Source: Candidatus Poribacteria bacterium (lineage in GTDB: Bacteria; Poribacteria; WGA-4E; GCA-2687025). From it: a DNA stretch of 64,000 bases. The notes beneath the pieces are model-generated. The model ran no database searches and had not been told where the DNA came from. It saw only the letters and a list, made by a program, of their open reading frames with translations. Positions 28,494-37,367 of this stretch are shown piece by piece. How positions within the stretch are numbered: the first letter of the stretch is position 1; each line of letters opens with the position of its first letter. Both the position numbers and the translations under genes were made by a program. The DNA lies in NCBI GenBank assembly GCA_018644665.1, contig JABGQA010000134.1:1-64000 (forward strand), read 5' to 3'.

Positions 28494-29102
28494 TTAGCGC
28501 AGCGAGAGAAGAGCGCCCGCGCCGGCGTCAGGGACCTCGGTCTCGACGTCGAAGCCGGCCGCGGCGAGCATCTCGACGAGTTCGTCCCGTGAGGCGAACC
28601 GGTAGATGTCCCCGGGGAAGTGGCCCGCGTGAGAGGCGCCGCTTGGTGTGAACCCGAGCACGAACCGTCCTTCGGGTCGGATCACTCGGCGTAGCTCCGC
28701 AAGGTCCGTCGACGGGTCCTCCCAGAAGTAGATCGTGTGCACGGCGAGCGCCTTCGTGAACGCGTCGTCGGGGAATTCCACGTGCGAACTGCTGCCGACA
28801 CGTATGTCTACGCGCCCGTCGCGGATTGCGTCGGCGTTCCGACGCCCAGCCATGCGCGTCATCTCGGCGGACACGTCTATCCCGGCGACGTAGCCGTTCG
28901 TGAGCCGCTCGGCTGCCTTCTCGACCGTCCTGCCGTGCCCGATGCCCACCTCCAGCAATCTGTCGTCGTCGCGGAGATCGAGCAGGTCGAGCGCCGCGTC
29001 GTTCAGCCGGGATGTCTCGCGCGACATGATCCGAGCGATCGCGCGACCCATCAAGCCCTTGGGGTGACTCGACTGCTGGGCGATGAAGCGTGGACGACGC
29101 AT
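28494..29102 (-). CDS. Class I SAM-dependent methyltransferase (Methyltransf_11 type)
   Basis: A 202-residue cytoplasmic methyltransferase. Motif I is LEVGIGHGRT (50-59), followed by GIDVSAEMTRMAGRRN (ribose-binding acid), then FPDDAFTKALAVHTIYFWED and RPEGRFVLGF. GGAGG precedes the ATG at 29102 by about 5 bases. It resembles the UbiE/COQ5-like general methyltransferases; the substrate is unknown. It is convergent with the DUF6785-like gene and divergent from the SDR gene. Confidence 0.87.
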   Translation of the reverse strand: MRRPRFIAQQSSHPKGLMGRAIARIMSRETSRLNDAALDLLDLRDDDRLLEVGIGHGRTVEKAAERLTNGYVAGIDVSAEMTRMAGRRNADAIRDGRVDIRVGSSSHVEFPDDAFTKALAVHTIYFWEDPSTDLAELRRVIRPEGRFVLGFTPSGASHAGHFPGDIYRFASRDELVEMLAAAGFDVETEVPDAGAGALLSLR

Positions 29103-29330
29103 CGCGACCTCCGTTCCGTGTGTCCCGTTCGTGGCCTATCCATCATACAGCGACGGCCGTCCAGCACATACTGCGTGGCCCGACGGGGTCGCGACCGCTG
29201 CCTGCATTGCGCTGAGACGCTGGCGGCAATACGCTGACCGCGACGCCGCCGATGGGACGGTCGCCGCGTCGTGCCCACGCACGCCCATCGGAGTGTCCGC
29301 TCACGCTCAACGGAAGATGAGGATCGCGCG

Positions 29331-30128
29331 ATGACCACGAATCCGCACGGCATACGGCGCTTCGAGAACAGGACTGCCTTGGTGACGGGCGGCGCGTCAG
29401 GCATCGGTCGCGCCACGGCGGAGCGCCTGGCCGACGAAGGGGCCGAGGTAATCATCGCCGACCGCAACGCCGACATGGCGAACGAAGCCGTCGCCCACAT
29501 CCGACAGGCGGGCGGCGCGGCGACCTGCTTAGAGGTCGATCTCGCCGACGACGACGCCGTCCGCGCGGCCGGTCGCGCCGTGGCCGAGCAATTCGACGCG
29601 CTGCACATGCTCGTGAACAACGCCGCCATCCTGCGCCAGGGGACCATCGAGAGCGGCGAATGGGTGGACAACTGGGAGCCGGAGACCGCCATCGGCCTCC
29701 GAGGTTGGGTTCTGATGACCCAGCACGTGCTGCCGCTGCTGAAGAAGGGCGAAGGCTCCATCGCCAACGTCTCGTCGGAGGGCGGGTTCGTCGGTCGGCG
29801 CGGTCAATGGGTCTACGACGCCATCAAGGCGGGGCTCGTGTCCGTCACCAAGACGATGGCGGCGGAGTTCGTCGACCACGGCATCCGGGTCAACGCCGTG
29901 GCGCCGGGGTATATCGTCACGGAGATGCACTTCGGCGGCGCTCCCGACCCGCAAGCGCGCAAGAAGGAAATGGAAGAGACGCGGATAAACTCGTGCATCA
30001 TGAAGCGGCTCGCGGGCCCGGAGGAGGTCGCCGCGGCCATCGCCTTCCTGCTCAGCGACGACGCTTCCTACATCACCGGCACGACCATCCATGTCGATGG
30101 CGGGCGGGTGGGCATGTCGGTCGGGTAG
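29331..30128 (+). CDS. Short-chain dehydrogenase/reductase (SDR)
   Basis: A 265-residue NAD(P)-dependent oxidoreductase of the classical SDR type: cofactor motif TGGASGIG (19-26), NNAA (96-99), catalytic S148/S149, Y162 and K166 (YDAIK) and the end motif YITGTTIHVDGG. The acidic D44 after the second strand (IIADRN) suggests NAD(H) preference. The frame extends upstream to 29271, but ATG 29331 gives the standard N-terminus. The substrate is unknown, and no pathway partner is adjacent. Confidence 0.92.
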   Translation: MTTNPHGIRRFENRTALVTGGASGIGRATAERLADEGAEVIIADRNADMANEAVAHIRQAGGAATCLEVDLADDDAVRAAGRAVAEQFDALHMLVNNAAILRQGTIESGEWVDNWEPETAIGLRGWVLMTQHVLPLLKKGEGSIANVSSEGGFVGRRGQWVYDAIKAGLVSVTKTMAAEFVDHGIRVNAVAPGYIVTEMHFGGAPDPQARKKEMEETRINSCIMKRLAGPEEVAAAIAFLLSDDASYITGTTIHVDGGRVGMSVG

Positions 30129-30201
30129 ATGGCGCCCGCGATGTAAGGAGGGCGCCGTTGCGGGAGTTGGCGCGCCTCAGGCAGGACGCCGTGGATCTAC
30201 A

Positions 30202-30342
30202 TCAGATCCAGAACCAGACGCACATGCTAAGCACGAGGACGACCGGGGCGACGACCGGGGCGACGACCGAACGCATGACGGCTGCGCCGCAACCGCCTCT
30301 GCGCATCCGATCGCGGAACCCTCTTCCGCCCCGTTTGGTCAT
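30202..30342 (-). CDS. Small membrane protein coupled to the TolB-like gene
   Basis: A 46-residue ORF on the minus strand. Its ATG (30340-30342) overlaps the TGA of the upstream propeller gene (30339-30341) as ATGA, the classic arrangement for coupled translation. The N-terminus is basic and glycine-rich (MTKRGGRGFRDRMRRGG); the C-terminus is a single hydrophobic helix (VVAPVVAPVVLVLSMCVWFW). A 12-base direct repeat (30238-30261, with a partial third copy to 30269) encodes the VVAP repeats. It would insert as a tail-anchored or N-in protein. No family is recognised. Confidence 0.5.
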   Translation of the reverse strand: MTKRGGRGFRDRMRRGGCGAAVMRSVVAPVVAPVVLVLSMCVWFWI

Positions 30343-31301
30343 CGCCGGCGCGCGGCCCATCGGATTTCCCTGGGCTTCTCTCCCGGGCGCACTACGTAGT
30401 AACCCTTGTAGTTCGCAAAGAAGTACATGTCCTCACCGTCCGCGAACGTGACTCCCCAACCGGAGATGACGTGACGGACCTCAACGTCGTCGGCAGACAG
30501 CGTCAGCTCGTGGACTTCGCGCTCCTCCTCAACACCCGACTCCACGACAAGGGTGTTCCCCGAAGGCGACATCGCCAGCGCCTGGATGTTGGACGCTGCG
30601 CAAACCTTGTGCCACACAGGCATGAACGGCTCGCCTAGCGTCACGCGCCACACGCCCTCCTCGTCCGCAACATAGACAGCTTTGGAGTCGTGTCCCCACA
30701 CGATAGGCATCTCGCGAGAAATCGCCGGCTGTCTTTGCGTCATGAAGGAAGGGAGGTCGCTCGGGGCCGTGCCGCGGCGGACCCATTTGGCGTCGGCCGC
30801 GGCGGCCTTCCTTACGAGGCTCCCGGCGGCTACGCCAACGCGCCACGCCAGCGGGCGGCCGCCTCTGCTGTCGGAAATACGGCACCGCACGAATCTACCG
30901 TCACGCGACCACTGGATGACGGTACCCTGCGCGCGCGTTGCCAACGAGACGGCCGGGTACGGATGCGACCACCTGCGGGTCTGTCCATATACGCAGAGCG
31001 GCGAGTGAAGGGCGGAGTCGTGCGCGAAGTAGGCAATCGCGTCCCCTGACGGCGCCTCTACGATGTGCGTGTATCGCGGTGTCAGACTGTATGTGACACC
31101 CGCATATCCCTCCTGGAGCTGCTCCATCAGGGTCAGGGTATACTCACTGACGCCGCTGACGCGACGTTCCGCTACGTACACCAAGGACTCCCCATCCGGC
31201 GACAACGTGGTACGCCAGGCAAGCCCTACGTGGTCATCTCCACTTGACACAGCCGCCACCCATCCCGCTATGACCAGTGTGATGCCGATTCTCATGCGCA
31301 A
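30339..31301 (-). CDS. Exported TolB-like WD40 propeller protein
   Basis: A 320-residue protein with a short signal peptide (IGITLVIAGWVAAVSSGD). It has TolB/PD40-type blades: WRTTLSPDGESLVYVAERR, EAPSGDAIAYFAHD, VIQWSRDGRFVRCRI, IVWGHDSKAVYVADEEG and ALAMSPSGNTLVVESG. Function is unknown; such propellers usually mediate protein contacts in the periplasm. It starts at ATG 31301, is preceded by another exported minus-strand gene at 31359-32456 and is followed by an overlapping small ORF. Confidence 0.7.
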   Translation of the reverse strand: MRMRIGITLVIAGWVAAVSSGDDHVGLAWRTTLSPDGESLVYVAERRVSGVSEYTLTLMEQLQEGYAGVTYSLTPRYTHIVEAPSGDAIAYFAHDSALHSPLCVYGQTRRWSHPYPAVSLATRAQGTVIQWSRDGRFVRCRISDSRGGRPLAWRVGVAAGSLVRKAAAADAKWVRRGTAPSDLPSFMTQRQPAISREMPIVWGHDSKAVYVADEEGVWRVTLGEPFMPVWHKVCAASNIQALAMSPSGNTLVVESGVEEEREVHELTLSADDVEVRHVISGWGVTFADGEDMYFFANYKGYYVVRPGEKPREIRWAARRR

Positions 31302-31358
31302 CCCTCGCGGAAGAAGCCCATCGGCGGCGGCGGCCGATGGGCCTGTACGCCGGTGGTA

Positions 31359-32456
31359 CTATTGGACCACCCCTTGCATCAAGTGGGTGCCGCCTGATCC
31401 CGTGGGTTGCCTAGAGAAAATCCACCACCTGTCGCGCGCCGATGGCAACGAGAGCTCTACCGGCGTGGTCTCCTGGGTGTAGATCACTGACTTAAGTACT
31501 TCGGAGCCGTCGTGGTAGTGGAGACTGGCAGCCGATACGGCCTTCACCTTGATCTCGAGATCGGTAGGTACTACGGGGAACTCGATATCTCCCTCAGTGT
31601 CCGTGTCCCGGCCGTCAGAGTCGTTATACTCCTCTGGGTTTTTCGGGTCCCACCTGGCCTGGCCACGGTTCTTGTAGGGGATGCTCCAGTTCTCCTCGTC
31701 CACCCACGTGCCCAAGGGGGTTAGGTCGGCGTTGCATGCGAGGTTCGCGGTGACGGTACCATGCGTCCACCACCTTCCCTCAATCTGTGACTGACGTGCT
31801 CTGATCTCCATGGTGAGCTCCCACACCATCACCACAGCGTCAGCGATCCACTCCATCGCCTCTGGATTCGAGGGCACCGGGAGGTTCTGGACGTAGAGGG
31901 TGCCTTGCGATGTCCCGCTGCCGCCATCGTACTCCGCGTACACCTCCCCATCATACATGTATTGGAGACTCAGGATTCTGTAGTTGGAGTTCGGGACCGT
32001 GTACGTCATGCTGAAGGTGGCGTTCTCCCCCGGTCTGAATCCCTCGGTTATCGTTACCGACTCGCTCGCCCTCCTACCGAGATTGGCCCAGTGCTTCACC
32101 CAGTAGCCGGCGCCGACGCTCTCGGTACCCTTGAATGCCTTCACTCGCAGCCAGGCGTCGATCCCGTTGACGCTGCCCCACTCCTCGTAGGCATATGTGA
32201 ACATGGCCATCGTGTCTTCGCTCTCGGGAGTCGGCTGGTAGGTCACGCCTAGAAGTTTGCCGACACAACACCATTTAAGTTTGTCGAATGTCTTATCGGT
32301 GTGGGCGAAGTGCGTGTGGGGAATGCCCCTCACGACGTCGTAGCTGGAGCCTATGTACGGCTCCATGGCAAGTATCTCGATCGCGTGCGCCGATCCCGCC
32401 GCCCACACGAGCGCGCAGACGAACACCCATCCGACAGCCTGTCTTCTCGTAGCCAT
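31359..32456 (-). CDS. Secreted protein of unknown function, atypical base composition
   Basis: A 365-residue exported protein with a signal peptide (AVGWVFVCALVWAAGSAHA). The mature part is beta-rich, with many Trp and Tyr residues (ATFSMTYTVPNSNYRILSLQ, EGRWWTHGTVTANLACNADL) and an acidic linker (YNDSDGRDTDTEGDIEFP). No family is recognised. Its coding sequence is visibly less GC-rich than its neighbours and sits beside the AT-rich island at 32505-32570, which suggests recent acquisition. GAGGAG precedes the ATG at 32456. Confidence 0.6.
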   Translation of the reverse strand: MATRRQAVGWVFVCALVWAAGSAHAIEILAMEPYIGSSYDVVRGIPHTHFAHTDKTFDKLKWCCVGKLLGVTYQPTPESEDTMAMFTYAYEEWGSVNGIDAWLRVKAFKGTESVGAGYWVKHWANLGRRASESVTITEGFRPGENATFSMTYTVPNSNYRILSLQYMYDGEVYAEYDGGSGTSQGTLYVQNLPVPSNPEAMEWIADAVVMVWELTMEIRARQSQIEGRWWTHGTVTANLACNADLTPLGTWVDEENWSIPYKNRGQARWDPKNPEEYNDSDGRDTDTEGDIEFPVVPTDLEIKVKAVSAASLHYHDGSEVLKSVIYTQETTPVELSLPSARDRWWIFSRQPTGSGGTHLMQGVVQ

Positions 32457-32504
32457 GGTCTCTCCTCACGGATTGAAGGCGCATGCCCACTTGCGGCCTA
32501 GATA

Positions 32505-32570
32505 TAGGAGCGCAGCACTACATATTAAAGATCATATATACATATATGGAACGTATACCATATTGGTATG
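32505..32570. promoter_or_regulatory. AT-rich island with palindrome upstream of the 32456 gene
   Basis: About 60 bases of strongly AT-rich sequence in otherwise GC-rich DNA, containing alternating ATATATACATATAT and a perfect inverted repeat ATACCA-TAT-TGGTAT (32555-32569). On the minus strand, TATA-type -10 boxes lie here upstream of the gene starting at 32456. The palindrome has the size of an operator. From here to 32988 no other gene is evident. Confidence 0.4.
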
Positions 32571-32988
32571 TCCGTGTAGCAGGCCCACTGCAGTAAGTGA
32601 CCCTATCGCCGCCGTCCAGACGCCAACGGGGCGCCACAGTGCAGCGAGCGGCCGCCCGCAGGTAGGACCGCCCCGATCCGGCATGTTGGCATCCGCCGCC
32701 GTCGGTACGTTGCCGACACGCCGGCGCCGCACTCCCCGGAACCCCAAGCATGTCGACCCGCTTCACGGCATGCACACGGAACGTCTGGGTGGCCCACGTC
32801 GAAAGGCGAGCGGAGACGGCGCCCTGGCGGACGAGGTAGCCACATCGCGGCCCGGACGGACGCCCACGCACGGCGCCTCCTACGACACTGGCGCTACCAT
32901 GTACATTGATGGTGGCCGGGTACCACGCGCGTGCACGACTGACGCCCGCCAGCCGCCCTGCCTGAACTCGCCTCGTAGGGATTCCACG
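32571..32988. other. Gene-free stretch between divergent exported-protein genes
   Basis: No frame here looks like a protein; translations on both strands are arginine-, cysteine- and proline-rich. The plus frame of the next gene stays open back to 32353, but its N-terminal part does not resemble protein. Confidence 0.35.
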
Positions 32989-33597
32989 ATGGCGCTTTCC
33001 ACACAAAGGCGAGCGCGCGCGGCGCTGACCCTGGCGCTGCTGCTCGCTGCTGCTACCGCGGCGATGTCCCATGACACCGTTCTCCCGCACCACGTCGAGG
33101 ACGTCGAGGATCTCACCCACGCCCGGAACGTGCGCGGGCTGGCATTGGTAATCACGATCGGCTTTGTCGTCGTTCTAGCCACGGTCATCGTCTTGGCCAC
33201 CCGCTACGCCCCGGAGGATCCCAGTGGGGCGGACTTGCGCGAGGAGCAGGAGCGCCTGAAGGCTGCATTGCTGGCGGCCGCTGAGGAAGCAAAGGCCTCC
33301 ATCGCGGCGGACGATGACGCGCTGGCGTGGACGATCACCGCCGCATACGCCGCGGCCGCGGGATATGACATGCCTCAAGGGATGTCGGCAAACGCGATTC
33401 GAGTCTTGGGCGATGGTCAGACGTTCGGAGAAGACACGCTGACCGCGCGACGAACGGAAGCAGGCAAAGGCATCGAGCTGACCGCGACGACGGCCACGGC
33501 GGGCGCGCGCGTCCGTATCGGGGCCGACGGTTCCTATTCGGTGACCGTGTTCGCCGTCGCGACGCAAAGCTCGGCTGGAGAAGGGCAATGGCAATGA
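32989..33597 (+). CDS. Membrane-anchored protein of unknown function
   Basis: A 202-residue protein with a signal-like hydrophobic N-terminus (ALTLALLLAAATAAMSHD) and a second strong membrane helix (GLALVITIGFVVVLATVIVL, about 46-65), followed by an acidic, helical cytoplasmic or periplasmic tail with EEQERLKAALLAAAEEAKAS (likely coiled coil) and a small beta-rich end. The ATG at 32989 is chosen because upstream codons are not protein-like. It overlaps the SIMPL gene by 10 bases, so the two are co-translated. No family is recognised. Confidence 0.65.
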   Translation: MALSTQRRARAALTLALLLAAATAAMSHDTVLPHHVEDVEDLTHARNVRGLALVITIGFVVVLATVIVLATRYAPEDPSGADLREEQERLKAALLAAAEEAKASIAADDDALAWTITAAYAAAAGYDMPQGMSANAIRVLGDGQTFGEDTLTARRTEAGKGIELTATTATAGARVRIGADGSYSVTVFAVATQSSAGEGQWQ

Positions 33598-34307
33598 GAA
33601 CGGTTGCGCTGATTGCGGCGGCGCTGGCTATCGCGCTCGGAGGCGCGCAGGTGATCGGATGCGCGCAGGTTGACGTGCCGACGGACACGGGTCTGGAAGG
33701 CATACGCGTCTCGGGCACGGGCAAGGTCACGGCCGATCCCGACATAGCCCGCGTGCAGCTCGGGGTCGAGACGTTCGACGAAGAGGTAGGCCCCGCGTTG
33801 GCGGAGAACAACGCGAAGGCCTCGCAGATCATCGATGCGGTGAAGAAGGCCGGCGTCGACGACAAAGACGTGGGCACGTCCGGCTTCACGGTCTCCGCTC
33901 AACGCGACTATCGTCAGGAGGGGCCGGACAATGTCGTGGGCTTCCAGGTGACGAACACAGTCGCCCTCACGATGCGTGACATCGACGCCGTCGGCGACGT
34001 GCTACAGGCGGCCCTGGACGCGGGCGCGAACAGCGTCCATGGCTTCACCCTGACCGTGGACGACCCCGACCCGCTCCGAGAGGAGGCGCGCGTGAAGGCG
34101 GTCGAGGACGCCCGACAGCGCGCGCAGGTCATGGCCGACGCCGCCGGCGTCACGCTGGGCGCGGCGACGAGCATCACGGAGCAGTCGGTAGGCAATCCGA
34201 CGTCACAGCGCGATTTCGACGCCGCCGCGTCGGACGGTGGCGTGCCCATCGAACCCGGGGAGTTGGAACTCACCGTGACGGTGCAGGTCGTCTTCGCCAT
34301 CGATTAG
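33588..34307 (+). CDS. SIMPL-domain (DUF541, BP26/OMP28 family) exported protein
   Basis: A 239-residue protein with an exported N-terminus ending in VIGCAQ, which could be a lipobox. The SIMPL/DUF541 domain covers about 37-239: IRVSGTGKVTADPDIARVQL, ALAENNAKASQIIDAVKKAG, VTNTVALTMRDIDAVGDVLQ, KAVEDARQRAQVMADAAGV and the closing ELELTVTVQVVF strand. Family members such as Brucella BP26 form periplasmic ring-like oligomers; their biochemical role is unclear. It starts inside the end of the preceding membrane-protein gene. Confidence 0.88.
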   Translation: MAMRTVALIAAALAIALGGAQVIGCAQVDVPTDTGLEGIRVSGTGKVTADPDIARVQLGVETFDEEVGPALAENNAKASQIIDAVKKAGVDDKDVGTSGFTVSAQRDYRQEGPDNVVGFQVTNTVALTMRDIDAVGDVLQAALDAGANSVHGFTLTVDDPDPLREEARVKAVEDARQRAQVMADAAGVTLGAATSITEQSVGNPTSQRDFDAAASDGGVPIEPGELELTVTVQVVFAID

Positions 34308-34663
34308 TGGCCGGCCATAGTGGTCCTGTCGGAGGTCGCGTGGGCCCGGGCGCCCCTCCGCGCCCCTCGCCAGGTTCGCGTTGAACCGACCACCCCTCCC
34401 TGCGCTAGCCTATGGTAGTAAGTAGGGACTATCACGCGTCCGCCACCCGGAGCTTCTCCTCCTACGGCGAAGCCGACAGCGCTACGGAGGCACGAGCCTT
34501 GTCGCACGAACACCGGGAATCCGTCGCACACATGCTGCACGGCGCATCGGCCGATCAGGCGCGGCGGTCGCCCGACGCGAACGGCCCCTTCGACCTCGCG
34601 CGATCCCCACGAGGCGGCGCGCCCGGGCAGGGCGCATCGGGGTATGCGCGCGACCTGCTCTAT
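34308..34663. other. Non-coding stretch leading into a repeat element
   Basis: I see no supportable gene. A 129-codon plus frame (34412-34801) exists, but its composition is not protein-like and it runs through the inverted-repeat element. The region from 34860 to the ABC permease start at 35045 is likewise empty. Confidence 0.35.
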
Positions 34664-34855
34664 GCGTCATATGTGTCCTATGTGCCCGAGGCCTGCGCTA
34701 GCCCGGATTCGCGGCTGACGGATTGGCTCCTAATGTGTCCGCGATCCGCCCAACCGTCGGGCGCGGCGCCCTCGGTGGACAGATGTCTGACGGATGCGTA
34801 ATCGATCCGTCAGGCGCAAGGCCCCGTGATGGCTGGCTTGGGGCACATATGACGC
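34664..34855. repeat. MITE-like element with imperfect terminal inverted repeats
   Basis: GCGTCATATGTG (34664-34675) is repeated exactly in reverse complement at 34844-34855. The similarity extends inward through CCC.A.GCC to CTGACGGAT (34715-34723) on the left and its complement ATCCGTCAG (34805-34813) on the right, forming arms of about 45-60 bases. The right CTGACGGAT motif also forms a tight hairpin with a third copy (34787-34813, 9-pair stem, 9-base loop). The 192-base size and lack of an ORF fit a miniature inverted-repeat element. No target-site duplication is obvious. Confidence 0.4.
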
Positions 34856-35044
34856 TTCTGACACATAGATCCGGCTCGCACATGGCGCCGCAATGTCAGC
34901 GCCAACGACGAACGCCGCCGCGACATGCGCTCCGCGTGGTGACGCGGCACAATGGCCGCGTCGAGAGCGCGCGGCGGAGGGCCACCGCAATCCCTTCCCC
35001 TCGCAACGGAAGACGGTACGCGTTTCCCGCGCGGGAAGGGCAAC

Positions 35045-35716
35045 GTGGCGGACAGGCTGTTCTACTTCCTCGGCGCACTGTGGCTCACGGTGGCGCTGCT
35101 GGTGTGCTCGCTGATTCTGGGGCTGGCGCTCGGCCTGATCCTCGCGAGCGCGAGACTATCCCGCCACGCTCCGTTGCGTCTGGCAGCGACCGCGTACATC
35201 GAGGTGCTGCGCGGCGTCCCGCTACTGGTCACACTCCTGCTGATGGCGTTCGCGCTGCCAGGTCTGCTCCGCGACTTCGGCCAGATTCCGACGTTCTGGC
35301 TGGCGGTGTTCGCCTTCGGCATGTGCTATGCCGCGTACATGGCCGAGGTGTTCCGCGCCGGGATCGAGTCGGTGGATGTCGGCCAGCGAGAGGCGGCCAG
35401 GGCGCTCGGCCTCTCGGGTCGTCAGACGTTGTGGCACATCGTGCTGCCGCAGGCGCTTCGCAACGTCCTGCCCGCGTTCGTGAACCAAGCCGTCGCGCTT
35501 CTGAAGGACACTTCACTCGCCGCCGTGATCGGGATCGAGGAGATCACGCAGCGGGCGCGCTTGGAGGTCGCGGCCACGTACGATACGTTCGCCGTGTATA
35601 TCATGGTCGCGGTCATCTACCTGGTACTCACCCTATCGCTGTCGCAGTTGGCCCGCGCATTGGAGCGCAGACAGGCTCGTGCAAGACCCGATCATCCAAG
35701 TCCGCGGGCTGCGTAA
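35045..35716 (+). CDS. Polar amino acid ABC transporter, permease
   Basis: A 223-residue inner-membrane permease of the His/Glu/Gln/Arg family: early [16 protein letters not shown] and the EAA loop [20 protein letters not shown], which docks on the ATPase. Five hydrophobic segments fit the HisM/GlnP fold. The frame is open from 34952, but GTG 35045 starts the recognisable N-terminus ([20 protein letters not shown]) and has GGAAGGG upstream. It overlaps the ATPase gene by 38 bases. Confidence 0.9.
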   Translation: MADRLFYFLGALWLTVALLVCSLILGLALGLILASARLSRHAPLRLAATAYIEVLRGVPLLVTLLLMAFALPGLLRDFGQIPTFWLAVFAFGMCYAAYMAEVFRAGIESVDVGQREAARALGLSGRQTLWHIVLPQALRNVLPAFVNQAVALLKDTSLAAVIGIEEITQRARLEVAATYDTFAVYIMVAVIYLVLTLSLSQLARALERRQARARPDHPSPRAA

Positions 35717-36416
35717 GGCTTACGGCCGCCTCGTAGTCCTGCGCGACGTGGACCTCGACGTGCAGCCATCCGAGCGGCTGGTGGTCATTGGGCCCAGCGG
35801 GTCGGGGAAGTCCTCGCTCCTGCGCTGCCTGAACTACCTGACGCGACCCGACGCCGGAACCATCGCCATAGACGGCGTGCCGCTGGACGACGACGAGGCG
35901 ACCATCAACGCCGTCCGCGCCGAGGTCGGGATGGTGTTCCAGCGATTCAACCTGTTCGGTCATCTCACCGCGGTCGAGAATGTCGCGCTGGCCCCGCGAC
36001 TCGTGCGTGGCGTCGCCCCTACCGTCAGCCGGGAGCGTGCCGCGGAGTTGCTCGATAAGGTCGGCCTCGCGGACAAGATCGACTCGTACCCCAGCACGCT
36101 GTCGGGTGGGCAGCAGCAGCGAGTCGCCATCGCGCGCGCCCTAGCGATGACGCCGAAGGTCATGCTGTTCGACGAGGTGACCTCCGCGCTTGACCCGGAG
36201 TTGGTCCACGAGGTGCTGATCGTCATGAAGCAGCTCGCCGACGAGGGCATGACGATGCTCGTCGTAACCCACGAGATGCGCTTCGCGGAGGAGGTCGGCA
36301 CGCGCCTGATCTTCATGGACGAGGGCGCGATCGTCGAGCAGGGCGCGCCGGGCGACGTCCTACGCTCGCCCGAGCATCCTCGCACGCAGGCGTTCCTGGA
36401 GCGTGTGTTGTGGTAA
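35679..36416 (+). CDS. Polar amino acid ABC transporter, ATP-binding protein
   Basis: A 245-residue ATPase of the GlnQ/HisP type. Walker A is GPSGSGKS (38-45), followed by [20 protein letters not shown] (Q-loop), the signature [17 protein letters not shown], Walker [16 protein letters not shown] and the switch histidine in [13 protein letters not shown]. The GTG start at 35679 lies inside the permease gene, and the 3' end overlaps the next permease by 7 bases, so all three are translated together. Confidence 0.95.
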   Translation: MQDPIIQVRGLRKAYGRLVVLRDVDLDVQPSERLVVIGPSGSGKSSLLRCLNYLTRPDAGTIAIDGVPLDDDEATINAVRAEVGMVFQRFNLFGHLTAVENVALAPRLVRGVAPTVSRERAAELLDKVGLADKIDSYPSTLSGGQQQRVAIARALAMTPKVMLFDEVTSALDPELVHEVLIVMKQLADEGMTMLVVTHEMRFAEEVGTRLIFMDEGAIVEQGAPGDVLRSPEHPRTQAFLERVLW

Positions 36417-37282
36417 AGCCGCCGCGTTGGGCGACCACGCATCCTTACCTGGTCCTGCTGTTCCCCGCGATGTTCTGGCTCGTCGTGTTCTTCCTCGCCC
36501 CCATCGCGTTGGTGGTGCTTTACAGCTTCCTCACGCGCGCTGCCGACGGTTCCGTGGCGTGGACGGCGCAGATAGGGAACTACCTGCGCCTAGGGCGTTC
36601 TCTCGCCGGTGAGTTCCCCCCGAGCTACATCGTCATCATCGCGCGGTCGTTGTGGCTCGCCGTGGCGACGACGGCCCTCTGCCTGCTGATCGGCTACCCG
36701 TTTTCGTACGGCCTTGCCCGTGTGTCCACGCGATGGCGGAACACTCTCCTCCTGCTCGTGGTCCTTCCGTTCTGGACGAACTTCCTCATACGCACGTACG
36801 CGTGGCGCTTCATCCTGTGGAAGGGCGGCTTGCTGGACACGCTCGCGCAGCGGCTCGGCATGGAGTCTTTCGTGCTGTACGGCACGGACGCGGCGGTGGT
36901 GATCGGCCTGGTGTACGGGTATCTGCCGTACATGATCCTGCCGCTCTACGTCACGCTGGAGCGATTGGACGGTTCGTTGGTGCAGGCGGCGCAGGACCTC
37001 GGCGCGACGCCCTTCACTGCGTTCCGCAAGGTGACGCTGCCGCTCAGCATGCCGGGCGTGGTCGCGGGGAGCGTGTTGGTGTTCATCCCCAGCGCGAGCG
37101 CGTTCGTCACGCCGAAGCTGCTCGGTGGCGCGAAGTCCATGATGCTGGGGGAGCTTATCGAGCTTCAGTTCAAGACGGTGCGCGACTGGCCGTTCGGGTC
37201 GGCGGCGGGGTGCGTGCTCATGGCGATCGTCGTGCTGCTCACGACGGTGTACTTCCGCGCGGCAGGCTCCGAGGAGTTCTAG
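36410..37282 (+). CDS. ABC transporter permease, PotB (spermidine/putrescine) type
   Basis: A 290-residue permease with six predicted helices and PotB-family features: [37 protein letters not shown], the EAA loop [20 protein letters not shown] and [20 protein letters not shown]. PotB normally pairs with PotC, PotA and PotD, none of which is here; instead the gene directly follows an amino acid-type permease and ATPase, overlapping the latter. GTG 36410 is the start. The cassette lacks a binding protein. Confidence 0.9.
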   Translation: MVKPPRWATTHPYLVLLFPAMFWLVVFFLAPIALVVLYSFLTRAADGSVAWTAQIGNYLRLGRSLAGEFPPSYIVIIARSLWLAVATTALCLLIGYPFSYGLARVSTRWRNTLLLLVVLPFWTNFLIRTYAWRFILWKGGLLDTLAQRLGMESFVLYGTDAAVVIGLVYGYLPYMILPLYVTLERLDGSLVQAAQDLGATPFTAFRKVTLPLSMPGVVAGSVLVFIPSASAFVTPKLLGGAKSMMLGELIELQFKTVRDWPFGSAAGCVLMAIVVLLTTVYFRAAGSEEF

Positions 37283-37367
37283 AGTCCCGGGACGGTAGAC
37301 CGGTCACCGCAGATCCCCGCGCGACGCAGCGGCTCCCGCTCTCGGCATCGCCCTTGCCTCGGAGGAC

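Noticed and set aside
30238-30269. 12-base tandem repeat considered as a CRISPR or minisatellite
   Set aside because: Only about 2.6 copies without spacers; it is explained by the VVAP repeats of the small coupled ORF.
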